Assembly (NCBI RefSeq): GCF_019430885.1
Contig: NZ_JAHYBZ010000005.1
Location: forward strand, 1 to 64,000
Direction: 5' to 3'
Source of the DNA: Roseomonas alba
GTDB lineage: Bacteria; Pseudomonadota; Alphaproteobacteria; Acetobacterales; Acetobacteraceae
Length of the DNA: 64,000 bases
The notes under the pieces are model-generated. The model made no database searches. It was not told the origin of the DNA and worked only from the letters and a program-made list of their open reading frames with translations. Below, one piece after another: positions 8,883 to 18,807 of the stretch (its first letter is position 1; each line of letters begins with the position of its first letter). Both the position numbers and the translations under genes were made by a program.

Positions 8883-9560
8883 TCATGCCCCGGCCATCGC
8901 ATCGACCTGGTCGCAGGCCTCGGTCAGCGCGGCCTCGATCGCCGCCAGCGCGGCCTCCGCGTTTTCACGCGTCACCTCGACCGGCTCCCCGACCATCGCG
9001 AAGCCCCGCGCAAAGGGCAGGGGAAACCGCATCCGGTCCCAGGACCGGGCGAGGCGCATGCGGGTCGAGGCCACGGCACAGGGCAGCACCGTCACGCCTG
9101 ACAGCGCGGCGAGCTGCGCCACGCCCGGGGCCGCCACCCGCGCCGGCCCGCGCGGCCCGTCCGGTGTGATCACCGCGACGCCGCCGCCGGACAGGATACG
9201 CGCCAGCCCGCGCAGGCCGGAGGCGCCGCCCTTGGAGGAGGAGGCATGCACCACGTCGATGCCGAAGGGCTTCACCGCCGCTGCGATCAGCCGCCCGTCC
9301 CGGTGGCGGGAGATGAGCACCTGTGCCCGCCGTCCGCCCTGCTGCGGCACGCGCTGCGCCAGCAGCTTCCAGCCGAGTGCCGCGAGCGGCAGGCGTTCGT
9401 GCCAGAAGGCCAGGATCATCGGCCGGTCGGCGAAAGGGCGGGCGTGCTCCTCGCCAATCAGCGTCCAGCGCGTGGTGGCCCAGACCAGGCGCAGATACAG
9501 CGCCACCAGTTGCGCCAGCAGCCCCTGCATCAGGGGGTGGCGGATCAGGCGCTTGGCCAT
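8883..9560 (-). CDS. DUF374 lysophospholipid acyltransferase-like protein
   Basis: 225 residues. Conserved family blocks are visible: AFWHERLPL near residues 56-64, LISRHRDGRLIAAAVKPFG, a Ser/Gly-rich ASSSKGGASGL and VITPDGPRGP. In related acyltransferases the His-acid pair and the DGPRGP loop bind the acyl acceptor. Members are usually encoded beside waaA and lpxK, pointing to a role in lipid A or envelope lipid modification, but no enzyme in the family has a firmly known substrate. The ATG at 9560 gives the typical N-terminus (MAKRLIRHPLMQGLLAQLVA). It should be the first gene of the lipid A operon. Confidence 0.8.
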   Translation of the reverse strand: MAKRLIRHPLMQGLLAQLVALYLRLVWATTRWTLIGEEHARPFADRPMILAFWHERLPLAALGWKLLAQRVPQQGGRRAQVLISRHRDGRLIAAAVKPFGIDVVHASSSKGGASGLRGLARILSGGGVAVITPDGPRGPARVAAPGVAQLAALSGVTVLPCAVASTRMRLARSWDRMRFPLPFARGFAMVGEPVEVTRENAEAALAAIEAALTEACDQVDAMAGA

Positions 9561-9716
9561 CGGGCGGGACGTGTCGACTCGGTCACGGCTGCGGCCGTAG
9601 CACGCCGCGGCGAGGGGACGAAATCCGGCGGGTGTTCCGCACCCCCCGCAGGCGTGCGAGTATGGAACGAACGCGCTGCCGTCACGGGGCGTGATCCGAC
9701 GGATAGGATGGTCTGC

Positions 9717-10907
9717 ATGACGGGTGTGGCTGTGGGGCGCATGCGCGGCAAGGGTGGGCTGCTGGCTGCCCTGGGCATCGTCGGGGCACTGGGCCTGCCG
9801 CTGGTGGCCTGCGAGAAGTCCGATGCTCCACCGCAGCAGGCTGCCGTACCGCCGGCCGTCTTCGTCATGCCGGTGGCGCGCCAGTCGATCTCCCCGACCG
9901 TAGAGTTCATCGGGCGGGTCGAGGCGATCGACAAGGTGGATGTGCGCGCGCGCGTCACCGCCTTTCTCGTCACCCGCCACTTCACTGAAGGCGACATGGT
10001 GAAGGCGGGCGAGGTGCTGTTCACGCTGGAACAGCCGCCCTTCGCCGCCGAGGTCGCCCTGCGCCAGGCACAGGTCGAACGCGCCGAGGCGGAATACCGC
10101 AACGCCACACTTCAGGTGCAGCGCGGGCGGGATCTGGTGCGGACGAACAATATTCCGCAATCGACACTGGATGAGCGGATCGCCGCCGAGGGCGAGGCGA
10201 AAGGTAATCTCGACGCCGCTCGCGCGCAGCTCGAACAGGCGCAGATCCAGTATGGCTATACCGAGATCCGCGTGCCCTTCGACGGGCGCGCGGGGCGGTC
10301 GCCGCTCAGCCCCGGCAATCTCGTCGGACCCGATTCGGGCGTGCTGGTGACCGTTGTGCGGGAGGATCCGATCCGCCTGACCTTCCCGGTGACGCAGCGG
10401 GAACTGCTGCAGGTCCGTCGCGACGGGCCGGAAGCGGTGCGCCGTGAAGTAAAGGTGCGCGCCCGCCTGCCGGATGGAACGCTGATGCCCGAGGCCGGGC
10501 GCATCGAGTTCATCGACGTCGCGGCGAACCGGTCCACCGATTCGGTGCTGGTCCAGGCGGTGGTGCCCAATCCGCAGAGGTTGTTGACGGACGGCCAGGC
10601 GATCGCCGTGGTGATCGAATCCTCGAACCCGACCGAGGCCATCGTCATCCCGCAATCGGCCCTCCAGATCGACCAGCAGGGTCCCTTCGTGCTGGTGGTC
10701 GGCGCCGACAACAGGGTCGAGGTGAAGCGCATCAAGACAGCGCAGGGCCCCGCCGGCCAGGTGGTGGTGACCGAGGGGCTTGAGGTCGGGCAACTCATCA
10801 TCACCGAAGGGTCGCAGCGCGCCCGGCCAGGCCAGCCGGTCTCCCCGCGGCCGCAGGAAGCCCCGCCCAGCGGGGCGGTGCCGGCCAACGCCGCGCGCGG
10901 CGGCTGA
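9717..10907 (+). CDS. RND efflux periplasmic adaptor lipoprotein
   Basis: 396 residues. A signal peptide ends in a lipobox (LVAC), so this is a lipid-anchored membrane fusion protein of the AcrA/MexA type. The barrel-sandwich half-motif begins [21 protein letters not shown], followed by a coiled-coil hairpin (about residues 110-160). The matching half is [13 protein letters not shown], then beta-barrel and membrane-proximal domains. The C-terminal tail is Pro-rich. The start is ambiguous between ATGs at 9708, 9717 and 9741; 9717 has AGGATGG in good position. Four bases separate it from the pump gene. No outer-membrane TolC-type gene is present nearby. Confidence 0.88.
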   Translation: MTGVAVGRMRGKGGLLAALGIVGALGLPLVACEKSDAPPQQAAVPPAVFVMPVARQSISPTVEFIGRVEAIDKVDVRARVTAFLVTRHFTEGDMVKAGEVLFTLEQPPFAAEVALRQAQVERAEAEYRNATLQVQRGRDLVRTNNIPQSTLDERIAAEGEAKGNLDAARAQLEQAQIQYGYTEIRVPFDGRAGRSPLSPGNLVGPDSGVLVTVVREDPIRLTFPVTQRELLQVRRDGPEAVRREVKVRARLPDGTLMPEAGRIEFIDVAANRSTDSVLVQAVVPNPQRLLTDGQAIAVVIESSNPTEAIVIPQSALQIDQQGPFVLVVGADNRVEVKRIKTAQGPAGQVVVTEGLEVGQLIITEGSQRARPGQPVSPRPQEAPPSGAVPANAARGG

Positions 10908-10911
10908 ACCG

Positions 10912-13900
10912 ATGATCAGCAAGGTCTTCGTCGATCGGCCGCGCCTCGCGGTCGTCATCGCCATCGTCATGACCATCGCCGGCATCGTCGCGCTGCGCTC
11001 GATCCCGGTGGCGCAGTTCCCCGACATCGTCCCGCCGCAGGTGACGGTGACGGCGACCTATCCGGGCGCTTCGGCCGAGGTGGTCGAGGCGACGGTCGCC
11101 CAGCCGATCGAAAGCCAGGTCAACGGCGTGGACAACATGATCTACATGCGGTCCACCAGCGGCAATGACGGGTCCTACTCGCTGTCCGTCAGCTTCGCGG
11201 TCGGCACCGATCCGGACCAGAATACGACCAACGTGAACAACCGCGTGCAGCTCGCCCTGGCGCAGTTGCCGGAGGAAGTGCAGCGCCAGGGCATCTCGGT
11301 GCGGAAGAAGTCCTCGGCGCTGCTGCAGGTCATCACGCTGCGGTCCGCCAACGGGGCGCAGGACAACCTGTTCATCTCGAACTACGTGACGATCAACATC
11401 ATGGACGTGCTGAAGCGCGTCCCTGGCGTGGGCGATGCGATCATGTTCGGGCAGCGCGACTACGCCATGCGCATCTGGTTCCAGACCGACCGGCTGACCG
11501 CGCTGAACCTGACGCCGGCGGACATCGTCAACGCCATCCGGGCGCAGAACCAGGTCGCGCCGCTCGGGCGCGTCGGCGCGCAGCCGGCGAGCACCGATAC
11601 CTCCTACCAGCTCAACATCCGCACCACCGGACGGCTGGTGACCGCGGACGAGTTCGGCAACATCGTGGTCCGCGCCAACCCGGACGGGTCCGTGCTGCGG
11701 GTCCGTGACCTGGCCCGCATCGAGCTCGGCGCCTGGAACGAGGATGTCGGCGCGCGGCTGAACGGGCAGGATGCGATCGGCATCCAGATCTTCCTCGCCC
11801 CCGGCGCGAACGCGGTCGGCACGGCGGACGGCGTCGCGCGGGCGATGCAGGGGCTGGCGGCGCGCTTCCCCGCCGGGCTGGAATACGCGGTCAACTACGA
11901 CACCACCACCTTCGTGAAGCTGACCATCGACGAGGTCATCAAGACCCTGATCGAGGCCTTCGTGCTGGTCGTGCTGGTGGTCTTCCTGTTCCTGGGGTCC
12001 ATCCGCGCGACGATCATCCCGCTGATCGCGGTGCCGGTCAGCCTGATCGCGACCTTCGTCGTGCTGAACGCGATGGGGTATTCGGCGAACACGGTCTCGC
12101 TGCTCGCCATGGTGCTGGCCATCGGCATCGTGGTGGATGACGCCATCGTGGTGGTCGAGGCGGTCGAAGCGACCATGGAGGCGGACCACTCGCTGTCCGT
12201 GAAGGATGCGACGAAGAAGGCGATGGAGACCATCACCGCGCCGATCGTCGCCATCACGCTGGTGCTGCTGTCGGTCTTCGTGCCCCTCGCCTTCATCCCG
12301 GGCATCTCGGGCGAGCTGTTCCGGCAATTCGCCGTCACCGTCTCGGTCGGCATGTTCTTCTCCGCGGTCAATGCGCTGACGCTGTCGCCCGCCCTGTGCG
12401 GCGTGCTGCTCCAGGCACATCACGGGCCGAAGAAGGGGATCATGGGCCGCATCTCCCGCGGCATCGACTGGGTGCGGGACGGCTATGCCGGCATCGTCGC
12501 GCGGCTGGTGCGGGTCGCGATCGTGTCCATCGCCCTGCTCGCTTTGTTCATGGGCGGCATCATCGGGGTGGGCAGCCGTACGCCGACCGGCTTCCTGCCG
12601 CAGGAAGACCAGGGCGCCTTCTTCGTCGAGGTTCGCCTGCCCGAGGGCGCCTCGTTGAACCGCACGCTGGATGTGGCGAAGCAGGTCGAGACGATGGCGC
12701 GGGGCATGGACGGCGTGGCGGACGTCATCACCATCACCGGCTATTCCATGCTGAACGGGCTGGCGCAGTCGAACACGGCCTTCCTGATCCTGACGCTGAA
12801 GCCCTTCGAGGAACGCGGCACGCCCGCGCTCGGCGTGAACGGTCTGATCGCGACGCTCGCCCGCCAGACCTCGGTCGTGCCGGCGCAGGTCATTCCCTTC
12901 AACCTGCCGCCGATCATCGGCCTCGGCACCTCCGGCGGCTTCGAGTTCCAGCTCCAGAACCTCGAAGGCCGGCCGGTCAGCGAGATGGCGGCGGTGATGC
13001 GCGCCGTAGTGCTCGCCGCCAACCAGGACCCGGCGCTGACGCGCGTCTTCTCAACCTTCGCGGCGAATACGCCGTCGGTCTTCCTCGACATCGACCGCGA
13101 CCGGGCGCAGGTGCTGGGGCTGTCCCTGTCGGACATCTTCTCCGCCCTGTCCTCGGCCATGGGCGGGGCCTATGTGAACGACTTCAACGTCTACGGTCGC
13201 ACCTGGAAGGTCAGCCTGCAGGCCGAGATGTCGGACCGCGCCGGGGTGCCCGACATCTATCGCGTCCATGTGCGCAACCGGGACGGCGAGATGATCCCGC
13301 TGCGGGCGCTGGCCGAGGCGCGTATCGAATTCGGCCCGCAATCCGTCATCCGCTACAACAACGTCCGCAGCCTGACGATCAATGGCGAGCCGGCACCGGG
13401 GCGGTCCTCGGGTGATGGCCTGGCCGCCATGGAGCGGGTGGCGAATGCCACCCTGCCGCCGGGCTATTCCTTCGAATGGACGGGCACGGCCTTCCAGGAG
13501 AAGGCGGCGTCGGGCCAGACCGGGACGATCCTGGCGCTGGCGGTGCTCTTCGCCTTCCTGTTCCTGGTGGGGCTGTATGAATCCTGGACCATTCCGGTTC
13601 CGGTTCTGCTGTCCGTCTCGGTCGGCGTGCTGGGGGCGATGATCGCGATCGGGCCGGCGGGCCTGTCGCTGGACCTCTATGCCCAGGTCGGCATCGTGGT
13701 GCTCATCGCGCTCGCCGCGAAGAACGGCATCCTCATCATCGAATTCGCCAAGGAACAGCGAGAACACCACGGGTTGCCGATCACCGAAGCCGCCACGATG
13801 GGCGCGAAGCTGCGCTTCCGCGCGGTGATGATGACGTCCTTCGCCTTCATCCTCGGGCTCTACCCGCTGGTGGTGGCGCATGGCGCGTCCGAGATCAGCC

Positions 13901-14061
13901 GCCGCGCCGTCGGCACCCCGGTCTTCTGGGGCATGCTGGCGGCCTCCTCGGTCGGCATCTTCATGATCCCGATGCTCTACGTCGTGTTCCAGACGGTGCG
14001 GGAGCGAATCAAATCCCGCCTGTTCGGACGCAATGCCGAGAGCGCCGCACCGCATGCTTGA
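10912..14061 (+). CDS. RND family multidrug efflux pump (HAE1/AcrB type)
   Basis: 1049 residues, full length for an AcrB homologue. It begins [20 protein letters not shown] and shows the duplicated topology: a first membrane helix, a large periplasmic loop, five helices, and then the same again. Transmembrane helix 4 carries the proton-relay Asp pair in [15 protein letters not shown], and helix 10 carries the conserved Lys in [16 protein letters not shown]. It uses proton motive force to export drugs or other amphiphiles through the adaptor encoded just upstream. Substrate range cannot be read from sequence. No regulator gene adjoins the pair. Confidence 0.92.
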   Translation: MISKVFVDRPRLAVVIAIVMTIAGIVALRSIPVAQFPDIVPPQVTVTATYPGASAEVVEATVAQPIESQVNGVDNMIYMRSTSGNDGSYSLSVSFAVGTDPDQNTTNVNNRVQLALAQLPEEVQRQGISVRKKSSALLQVITLRSANGAQDNLFISNYVTINIMDVLKRVPGVGDAIMFGQRDYAMRIWFQTDRLTALNLTPADIVNAIRAQNQVAPLGRVGAQPASTDTSYQLNIRTTGRLVTADEFGNIVVRANPDGSVLRVRDLARIELGAWNEDVGARLNGQDAIGIQIFLAPGANAVGTADGVARAMQGLAARFPAGLEYAVNYDTTTFVKLTIDEVIKTLIEAFVLVVLVVFLFLGSIRATIIPLIAVPVSLIATFVVLNAMGYSANTVSLLAMVLAIGIVVDDAIVVVEAVEATMEADHSLSVKDATKKAMETITAPIVAITLVLLSVFVPLAFIPGISGELFRQFAVTVSVGMFFSAVNALTLSPALCGVLLQAHHGPKKGIMGRISRGIDWVRDGYAGIVARLVRVAIVSIALLALFMGGIIGVGSRTPTGFLPQEDQGAFFVEVRLPEGASLNRTLDVAKQVETMARGMDGVADVITITGYSMLNGLAQSNTAFLILTLKPFEERGTPALGVNGLIATLARQTSVVPAQVIPFNLPPIIGLGTSGGFEFQLQNLEGRPVSEMAAVMRAVVLAANQDPALTRVFSTFAANTPSVFLDIDRDRAQVLGLSLSDIFSALSSAMGGAYVNDFNVYGRTWKVSLQAEMSDRAGVPDIYRVHVRNRDGEMIPLRALAEARIEFGPQSVIRYNNVRSLTINGEPAPGRSSGDGLAAMERVANATLPPGYSFEWTGTAFQEKAASGQTGTILALAVLFAFLFLVGLYESWTIPVPVLLSVSVGVLGAMIAIGPAGLSLDLYAQVGIVVLIALAAKNGILIIEFAKEQREHHGLPITEAATMGAKLRFRAVMMTSFAFILGLYPLVVAHGASEISRRAVGTPVFWGMLAASSVGIFMIPMLYVVFQTVRERIKSRLFGRNAESAAPHA

Positions 14062-14065
14062 CCAT

Positions 14066-14092
14066 GTGACAGGGAGGCACGATCTCTGTCAC
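14066..14092. promoter_or_regulatory. Perfect 7-bp inverted repeat upstream of trxA
   Basis: GTGACAG (14066-14072) and CTGTCAC (14086-14092) are perfect inverted arms separated by 13 bp. They lie 4 bp after the pump stop and 49 bp before the trxA start. The layout suits a dimeric regulator site, but no regulator is encoded nearby. Confidence 0.3.
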
Positions 14093-14097
14093 AACTT

Positions 14098-14117
14098 GGG
14101 CGGCCTTCCGGCCGCCC
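14098..14117 (+). terminator. GC hairpin between efflux pump and trxA
   Basis: GGGCGGCC, a TTCC loop and GGCCGCCC form a perfect 8-bp stem. There is no T-run after it, so it may be a weak or factor-dependent terminator for the efflux operon, or a leader hairpin for trxA, whose start is 24 bp downstream. Confidence 0.4.
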
Positions 14118-14140
14118 TCCCCATGATGGAGACCCCCCCG

Positions 14141-14473
14141 ATGGGTGACCTGACCAAGCCCGTCTCGGACGACACCTTCAAGCAGGATGTCCTCGAGGCG
14201 CCGGGCCCGGTGCTCGTGGACTTCTGGGCCGAGTGGTGCGGCCCGTGCCGGATGGTGGCGCCGATCCTCGACGAGATCGCGACCGAATACGCCGGCAAGC
14301 TGACCATCGCGAAGGTGAACATCGACGACAATCCGATGACGCCCAACGAATACGCGGTGCGCGGCATCCCGACGATGATCCTGTTCAAGGACGGCAAGCC
14401 ACTCGACACCAAGGTCGGCGCCATGCCGAAGGGCGCGCTGAAGTCCTGGATCTCGGGCGCGATCGGCGATTGA
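14141..14473 (+). CDS. trxA: Thioredoxin
   Basis: 110 residues, standard thioredoxin size. The redox centre WCGPC lies at residues 32-36 ([14 protein letters not shown]) and the cis-proline is Pro77 in RGIPTMILF. The Asp in VLVDFWA is also kept. It is a cytosolic dithiol reductant for ribonucleotide reductase, methionine sulfoxide reductase and other partners. The ATG at 14141 is chosen because GGAG sits 9 bp upstream; ATGs at 14123 and 14126 would add six or five residues outside the fold. It is flanked by hairpins on both sides, so it is probably monocistronic. Confidence 0.95.
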   Translation: MGDLTKPVSDDTFKQDVLEAPGPVLVDFWAEWCGPCRMVAPILDEIATEYAGKLTIAKVNIDDNPMTPNEYAVRGIPTMILFKDGKPLDTKVGAMPKGALKSWISGAIGD

Positions 14474-14479
14474 AGTGCG

Positions 14480-14835
14480 TTGCCGGAGGGGCGTTGCCCT
14501 CTCCGGCAAAGCGCCCACCCTGTCCGGGCACCGGGCGGAGTCACAATCAACACAGTCCGTGGCGCCCCCGGCCCGAGGCGCCTCTCGAGGGCGCAGACGC
14601 TTCCGCCTCGCCGGAGATCGGTGGCGCCCAGTCCCTCCAGGCGCCTTTCATGCGCAAGGGCGGGTTCCCACGTGCTGCTGGCCGTGGAGCGCGGCGGCAA
14701 CGGAGTGCGGTCCAGGGGAGGGGATCCAATCTCCCCTGGCGGGGTGGTTCGGCTCCGATCTTCGCCCGCGGAAGCAAGCGGGTCATCTCAGGAAGGCCTC
14801 TTGGCCCCGGGTTTGGAGGGGCAAGGCCCCCTCTA
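14480..14835. repeat. Intergenic repeat, copy 3, with terminator-like hairpin after trxA
   Basis: It starts with a long hairpin: TTGCCGGAGGGGC (14480-14492), loop GTT, GCCCTCTCCGGCAA (14496-14509), six bases after the trxA stop. It ends near 14815-14833 with a GGAGGGGC / GGCCCCCTC unit. A CCTGGCGGGGTGG segment inside matches the C-rich linker of the other copies. The middle is diverged and contains no supported gene. The first hairpin may double as the trxA terminator. Confidence 0.55.
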
Positions 14836-14883
14836 GGTTCCGCAGCGGACGCCATCAGGTCGCCCCGAGGCGCGCGGCGCCTA

Positions 14884-15966
14884 TTACCGCTCGCAGCGGA
14901 TGAACACGGTCGAGGGATGCACCTGCTCTCCCACCTCCGCGGCGCTGCGTTCCCCGCCGGGACTTTCGCGCATGGTCGGCGTCACGCCGCTGCGGCGCAG
15001 GAAGTCCAGCGCTTCGGACCCCTTCACCGCGAAGTTCACGTTCTGCGGGATATCGCCGGTCCGCTGCGCGACGCGCGCCGCGTTCAGCTTGGATACGATC
15101 ACGCCGACGACATTGCCCTGCCGATCGAGCAGCGGCCCGCCAGAATTGCCCTGTTGAACCGGCGCGCTGATCTGGAACTGCGTCTGGTTGTCACCGAGCC
15201 CGGACAGTGCACTGACCTCCCCCGTTGTCAGGGTGGGCCCGGACGACAGCAATCCGGCGAGCGGGAAGCCGTAGGTCACCACACTCTCGCCGCGGCGAAC
15301 CGGATTGGCGCGGAAGGACAGCACCGGCCCCGGATTGCCCGGCACGCGCAGCAGCGCGAGGTCGCGCCGCGGGTCGCTGACGGGCCGCTCAGGCACTGGC
15401 AGGACGCGGCCATCCGCGCTGCGGACGAAGATCCGGGAACAGGCCTCGATGACATGATGGTTCGTCATCACCCGGCCCTCCGCGACGACGAACCCCGTCC
15501 CCGAGGAGGCCCGAGCCTGCGCATTGGGCCGCGCGCCGGGCGGGGTCGCCGGGCCGGCCGGCCCAGGTGGGGTGTTGCCCTCGGCGGGCGGCTTGGTGTC
15601 GGGCAGGGCGCCCGGCACAACGCGGGGCGCGAGACCCAGCGGCAGGCTCATCGCGACCGTGCGCTCGGTGCAGATATTGGCGTCGCGGCGCACCACCTCC
15701 TGCCCATCGGCCAGCACCATGCGGATGTCGAACTGGCAGCCCGCGCCATCGGCCGGGCGCAGGGAGAATTGGGCGCCGGATCGCAACGGCCCTCGGTTCA
15801 ACAGGTTCCCGCCCCAATCCCGCCGCCCGCTGCGCACGGCGTGCAGCGCAGTCGCGGGCACCGGCGTCTGGTTGACGATGCGGAATGGCTCGGACTGCGC
15901 CAGCGCCGGGGGGGTTGCCAGACCCAGCGCGGCGGCGGCGAGGAAGAGTGTGACGGGCGGCTTCAT
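14884..15966 (-). CDS. Secreted trypsin-like (HtrA-type) serine protease with N-terminal accessory domain
   Basis: 360 residues. Signal peptide about residues 1-23 (cleavage after ALA). An accessory domain at about residues 25-110 starts EPFRIVNQTPVPATALHAVR. A Pro-rich linker (residues 112-150) follows, then a trypsin fold. The catalytic triad is His171 (MTNHHVI), Asp202 (RDLALLRV) and Ser275 (QQGNSGGPLL). There is no PDZ domain, unlike DegP/DegS. It presumably acts in the periplasm. The ATG at 15966 gives a proper signal peptide; an earlier ATG adds 13 unlikely residues. The next gene encodes a stand-alone copy of the accessory domain. Confidence 0.85.
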   Translation of the reverse strand: MKPPVTLFLAAAALGLATPPALAQSEPFRIVNQTPVPATALHAVRSGRRDWGGNLLNRGPLRSGAQFSLRPADGAGCQFDIRMVLADGQEVVRRDANICTERTVAMSLPLGLAPRVVPGALPDTKPPAEGNTPPGPAGPATPPGARPNAQARASSGTGFVVAEGRVMTNHHVIEACSRIFVRSADGRVLPVPERPVSDPRRDLALLRVPGNPGPVLSFRANPVRRGESVVTYGFPLAGLLSSGPTLTTGEVSALSGLGDNQTQFQISAPVQQGNSGGPLLDRQGNVVGVIVSKLNAARVAQRTGDIPQNVNFAVKGSEALDFLRRSGVTPTMRESPGGERSAAEVGEQVHPSTVFIRCER

Positions 15967-16001
15967 GCGGTGCCTAGATGAGGGTGGCGCAGCCCCCGCC
16001 G

Positions 16002-16337
16002 TCAATCACGCCCGGCAGGCGGCGCGACCGAGATGGATCGTTCAGCGCAGACATCGGCGTCGCGCCGGACCGCCTCCTGCCCGTCCTGCAGCACCAGGCG
16101 GAAATCGAAATGGCACCCCGCGGCTTCGGGTGGCCGCAGGGAGAACGCCCGGCCCGGCGGCAGTGGGCCACGGCCGAGGAGGTTCGGGCCCCAATCCGCC
16201 TGTCCGCTCCGCACCACATGCAACGCCGTGGCAGGCTGCGCAGAACCGTTCACGACCCGGAATGGCTCATTCTGCGCGAGGGCCGGCCGGAGGAGAAGAA
16301 GCAGGCCGACAAGGGCCGCGGACAGGGGGCGGATCAT
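16002..16337 (-). CDS. Secreted protein, stand-alone copy of the protease N-terminal domain
   Basis: 111 residues: a signal peptide (to about residue 21) plus one domain. It aligns end to end with residues 24-112 of the adjacent protease. Shared blocks are EPFRVVN, PATALHVVRSGQADWGPNLL, RGPL, FSLRP, GCHFDFRLVLQDGQE and VRRDADVCAER. Both Cys positions (GC and VCAER) are kept, suggesting a disulfide. The function of the domain is unknown. It could bind the same partner as the protease and modulate it, or be a duplication left over. ATG 16337 has GGCGGA upstream; ATG 16349 lacks a ribosome site. The gene lies 35 bp upstream of the protease on the same strand. Confidence 0.75.
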   Translation of the reverse strand: MIRPLSAALVGLLLLLRPALAQNEPFRVVNGSAQPATALHVVRSGQADWGPNLLGRGPLPPGRAFSLRPPEAAGCHFDFRLVLQDGQEAVRRDADVCAERSISVAPPAGRD

Positions 16338-16385
16338 GCGATCCGCCATGTCGGCGAAGATGCGCGCGAATTCAATCCTCGCCCC

Positions 16386-16410
16386 TTGACCTTCCCATAA
16401 TGGTAATCCT
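16386..16410 (+). promoter_or_regulatory. Candidate CueR-controlled promoter of copA
   Basis: CTTGACCTTCCC followed by ATAATGGTAATCC resembles the CueR/HmrR promoter layout: a TTGACC -35 overlapping the left half-site ACCTTCC. The right half-site is imperfect. It ends 25 bp before the copA start, and a cueR-like gene is in the same operon. Confidence 0.55.
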
Positions 16411-16434
16411 CATCTGTGGTGCCGAGAGGTTCCG

Positions 16435-18807
16435 ATGCCCGAAGCACCCCTGACACAGACCCGCTCCTTCCTTCCGGTCGAGGGCATGACGTGTGCCGCT
16501 TGCGCCGGCCGGGTCCGGCGCGCCCTGCTGGCCCTGCCCGGCGTGACGGCGGCGGAGGTGAACCCCGCGACCGGCCAAGCCGAGGTGATGGGCGACGCCG
16601 CGCCGACCGATCTCGCGGCCGCCGTGGCGAAGGCGGGCTATCACGTGCCGGAGGTGGTGTTCGACCTTGGCATCGGCGGCATGACTTGTGCCTCCTGCGT
16701 CAAGCGGGTGGAACGCGCCCTGTCACGCGTGCCGGGCGTGCTGGAGGTCTCGGTGAACCTCGCGACGGAACGCGCCCATCTGCGCGCCGTGGCAGGGACC
16801 GAGGAAGTCGCGCTCGCCGCAGCCGTCGCGAAGGCCGGCTACAGGCTGCTGCACACCGAAGCGACCGAATCGGCCGATCCCGGCGCGGACCGGGAGAGGC
16901 GCGACCTGATCATCGCCGCGGTCCTCTGCGCGCCCTTCCTGGCCGGCATGCTCGGCCTGGTCTTCGGCCAGGACTGGATGCCGGGGGCCTGGTGGCAGCT
17001 GGCACTGGCCACCCCGGTCGCCTTCGGTCTCGGCGCGCGGTTCTGGTGGGCTGGCTGGTCGGCGGCGCGGGAAGGCGCGGGCAACATGGACCAGCTCGTC
17101 GCGCTGGGCACCGGCGCGGCCTGGGCGCTGTCCACCTACCTGCTGCTGCGCCACGGCGCAGGCCATGCACACGGCCTGTATTTCGAGGCTGCCGCCGTCG
17201 TCATCCTGTTCATCCTGCTCGGCAAATGGCTGGAGGCGCGGGCCAAGCGCGCGACCGGTGCGGCGATCCGCGCGCTGCTCGGCCTCGCCCCCCGCACGGC
17301 CCGGCGCATCGAGGACGGCGCCGAGGTCGAGGTGCCCACCGCCGCGCTGGCCGTGGGCGACCGCGTGGTCGTGCGCCCTGGGGAGCGCATCCCCGCCGAT
17401 GGCACCGTCGAGGAAGGCCGCTCCGGCGTCGACGAAAGCGCCCTGACCGGCGAAAGCCGCGCGGTCGAGAAGGATCCCGGCGCGACCGTCGCCACCGGCA
17501 CCGTCGCCCTGGATGGGCGGCTGGTGATCGCGGTGACGGCGGTGGGCGGGGAGACGGTACTGGCCCGCGTCGCGGCGCTGGTCGCGGCGGCCCAGGCTTC
17601 GCGCGCCCCGGTGCAAAAGCTGGTGGACCGCGTCAGCGCGATCTTCGTCCCGGTCGTGATGGGCATCGCGGTGGTGACCCTGATCGGCTGGCTGCTGGCC
17701 GGCGCGACGGTCGAGACGGCCGTGATCACCGCCGTCTCGGTGCTGGTCATCGCCTGCCCTTGCGCGTTGGGCCTCGCCACGCCGGCCGCGATCATGGCGG
17801 GGACGGGGGCGGCGGCGCGCGCCGGTATCCTGCTGCGCGACGTCGCGGCCATCGAGCGCGCGCGGGACGTGACGCTGGTCGCCTTCGACAAGACCGGCAC
17901 GCTCACCGAAGGCAAGCCTCGCCTTGCCGCGACCCATGCCGCGACGGGTATCTCCGAGGCCGAGGCCCTCGCCCTGGCCGCCGCGTTGCAGGCCGGCAGC
18001 GAGCATCCTCTCGCCCGCGCCGTGCTGGCGGCGCATGGCCCCGCGACGCCCGCCACCGAGTTCCGCGCCCTGCCGGGCCGTGGCGTCGAGGGCATGGTGG
18101 GCGGACGACAGGTTGCCCAGGGCAGCCCCCGGCTGCTCGCCGAACGGGGCGCCGACCCCGGCGCGCTGGCCGAAGCCGCGACCGCCGAGGCGGCGCAGGG
18201 CCGCAGCCTCGCCTGGCTGATCGACGGCGACCGCGCCCTGGCGCTTCTCGCCTTCGAGGATGCCGAGAAGCCCGGTGCCATCGCCGCCATCGCGGGCCTG
18301 CGCGCCATGGGCCTGCGCAGCGCCATGCTCAGCGGTGACATCCCCGAGGCCGCGCAGGCCGTCGCCGCGCGGCTCGGCATCGACGAGGTCGCCGCCGGCA
18401 TCCTGCCCGAAGGCAAGTCCGAGCGCGTCGCGCAATGGCAGCAGCAGGGCATCAGCGTCGCTATGGTCGGCGACGGCGTGAACGACGCGCCGGCGCTGGC
18501 CCAGGCCGATCTCGGCATCGCCATGGGCACCGGCACCGATGTTGCCATCGAGGCCGCCGGCATCACCCTGCTGCGCGGCGACCCGGCCCTCGTGCCCGCC
18601 GCGCTCGACATTGCGCGGCGCACGCGGGCTCGGATCCGCCACAACCTGATCTGGGCCTTCGGCTACAATGTGATCGGGCTTCCGCTGGCAGCCCTCGGCA
18701 TGCTCTCTCCCGTGGTGGCGGGGGCGGCCATGGCGGCCTCCTCGGTCAGCGTGCTGACCGCGGCGCTGCTGCTGGCGCGCTGGCATCCGCGGCAGGAGGT
18801 GGCGTGA
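16435..18807 (+). CDS. copA: Copper-exporting P1B-type ATPase (CopA)
   Basis: 790 residues. Two N-terminal metal-binding domains carry GMTCAACAGR and GMTCASCVKR. Eight membrane helices follow, with the Cys-Pro-Cys transport site at residues 441-443 (VIACPCALGLATP). The actuator loop has the TGES motif. The P-domain has the phosphorylated Asp485 (FDKTGTLTEG) and the hinge GDGVNDAPAL. The C-terminal MAASSVSV is typical of Cu(I) pumps. It exports cuprous ions from the cytosol. Its stop overlaps the cueR start (GTGA), so pump and regulator are translationally coupled, and a copZ chaperone gene follows. Confidence 0.95.
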   Translation: MPEAPLTQTRSFLPVEGMTCAACAGRVRRALLALPGVTAAEVNPATGQAEVMGDAAPTDLAAAVAKAGYHVPEVVFDLGIGGMTCASCVKRVERALSRVPGVLEVSVNLATERAHLRAVAGTEEVALAAAVAKAGYRLLHTEATESADPGADRERRDLIIAAVLCAPFLAGMLGLVFGQDWMPGAWWQLALATPVAFGLGARFWWAGWSAAREGAGNMDQLVALGTGAAWALSTYLLLRHGAGHAHGLYFEAAAVVILFILLGKWLEARAKRATGAAIRALLGLAPRTARRIEDGAEVEVPTAALAVGDRVVVRPGERIPADGTVEEGRSGVDESALTGESRAVEKDPGATVATGTVALDGRLVIAVTAVGGETVLARVAALVAAAQASRAPVQKLVDRVSAIFVPVVMGIAVVTLIGWLLAGATVETAVITAVSVLVIACPCALGLATPAAIMAGTGAAARAGILLRDVAAIERARDVTLVAFDKTGTLTEGKPRLAATHAATGISEAEALALAAALQAGSEHPLARAVLAAHGPATPATEFRALPGRGVEGMVGGRQVAQGSPRLLAERGADPGALAEAATAEAAQGRSLAWLIDGDRALALLAFEDAEKPGAIAAIAGLRAMGLRSAMLSGDIPEAAQAVAARLGIDEVAAGILPEGKSERVAQWQQQGISVAMVGDGVNDAPALAQADLGIAMGTGTDVAIEAAGITLLRGDPALVPAALDIARRTRARIRHNLIWAFGYNVIGLPLAALGMLSPVVAGAAMAASSVSVLTAALLLARWHPRQEVA

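Noticed and set aside
10801..12423. Minus-strand frame of 540 residues opposite the RND pump
   Set aside because: The composition (Asp/Arg/His/Gln runs) reflects reverse complement of coding DNA. The pump frame has full-family conservation.
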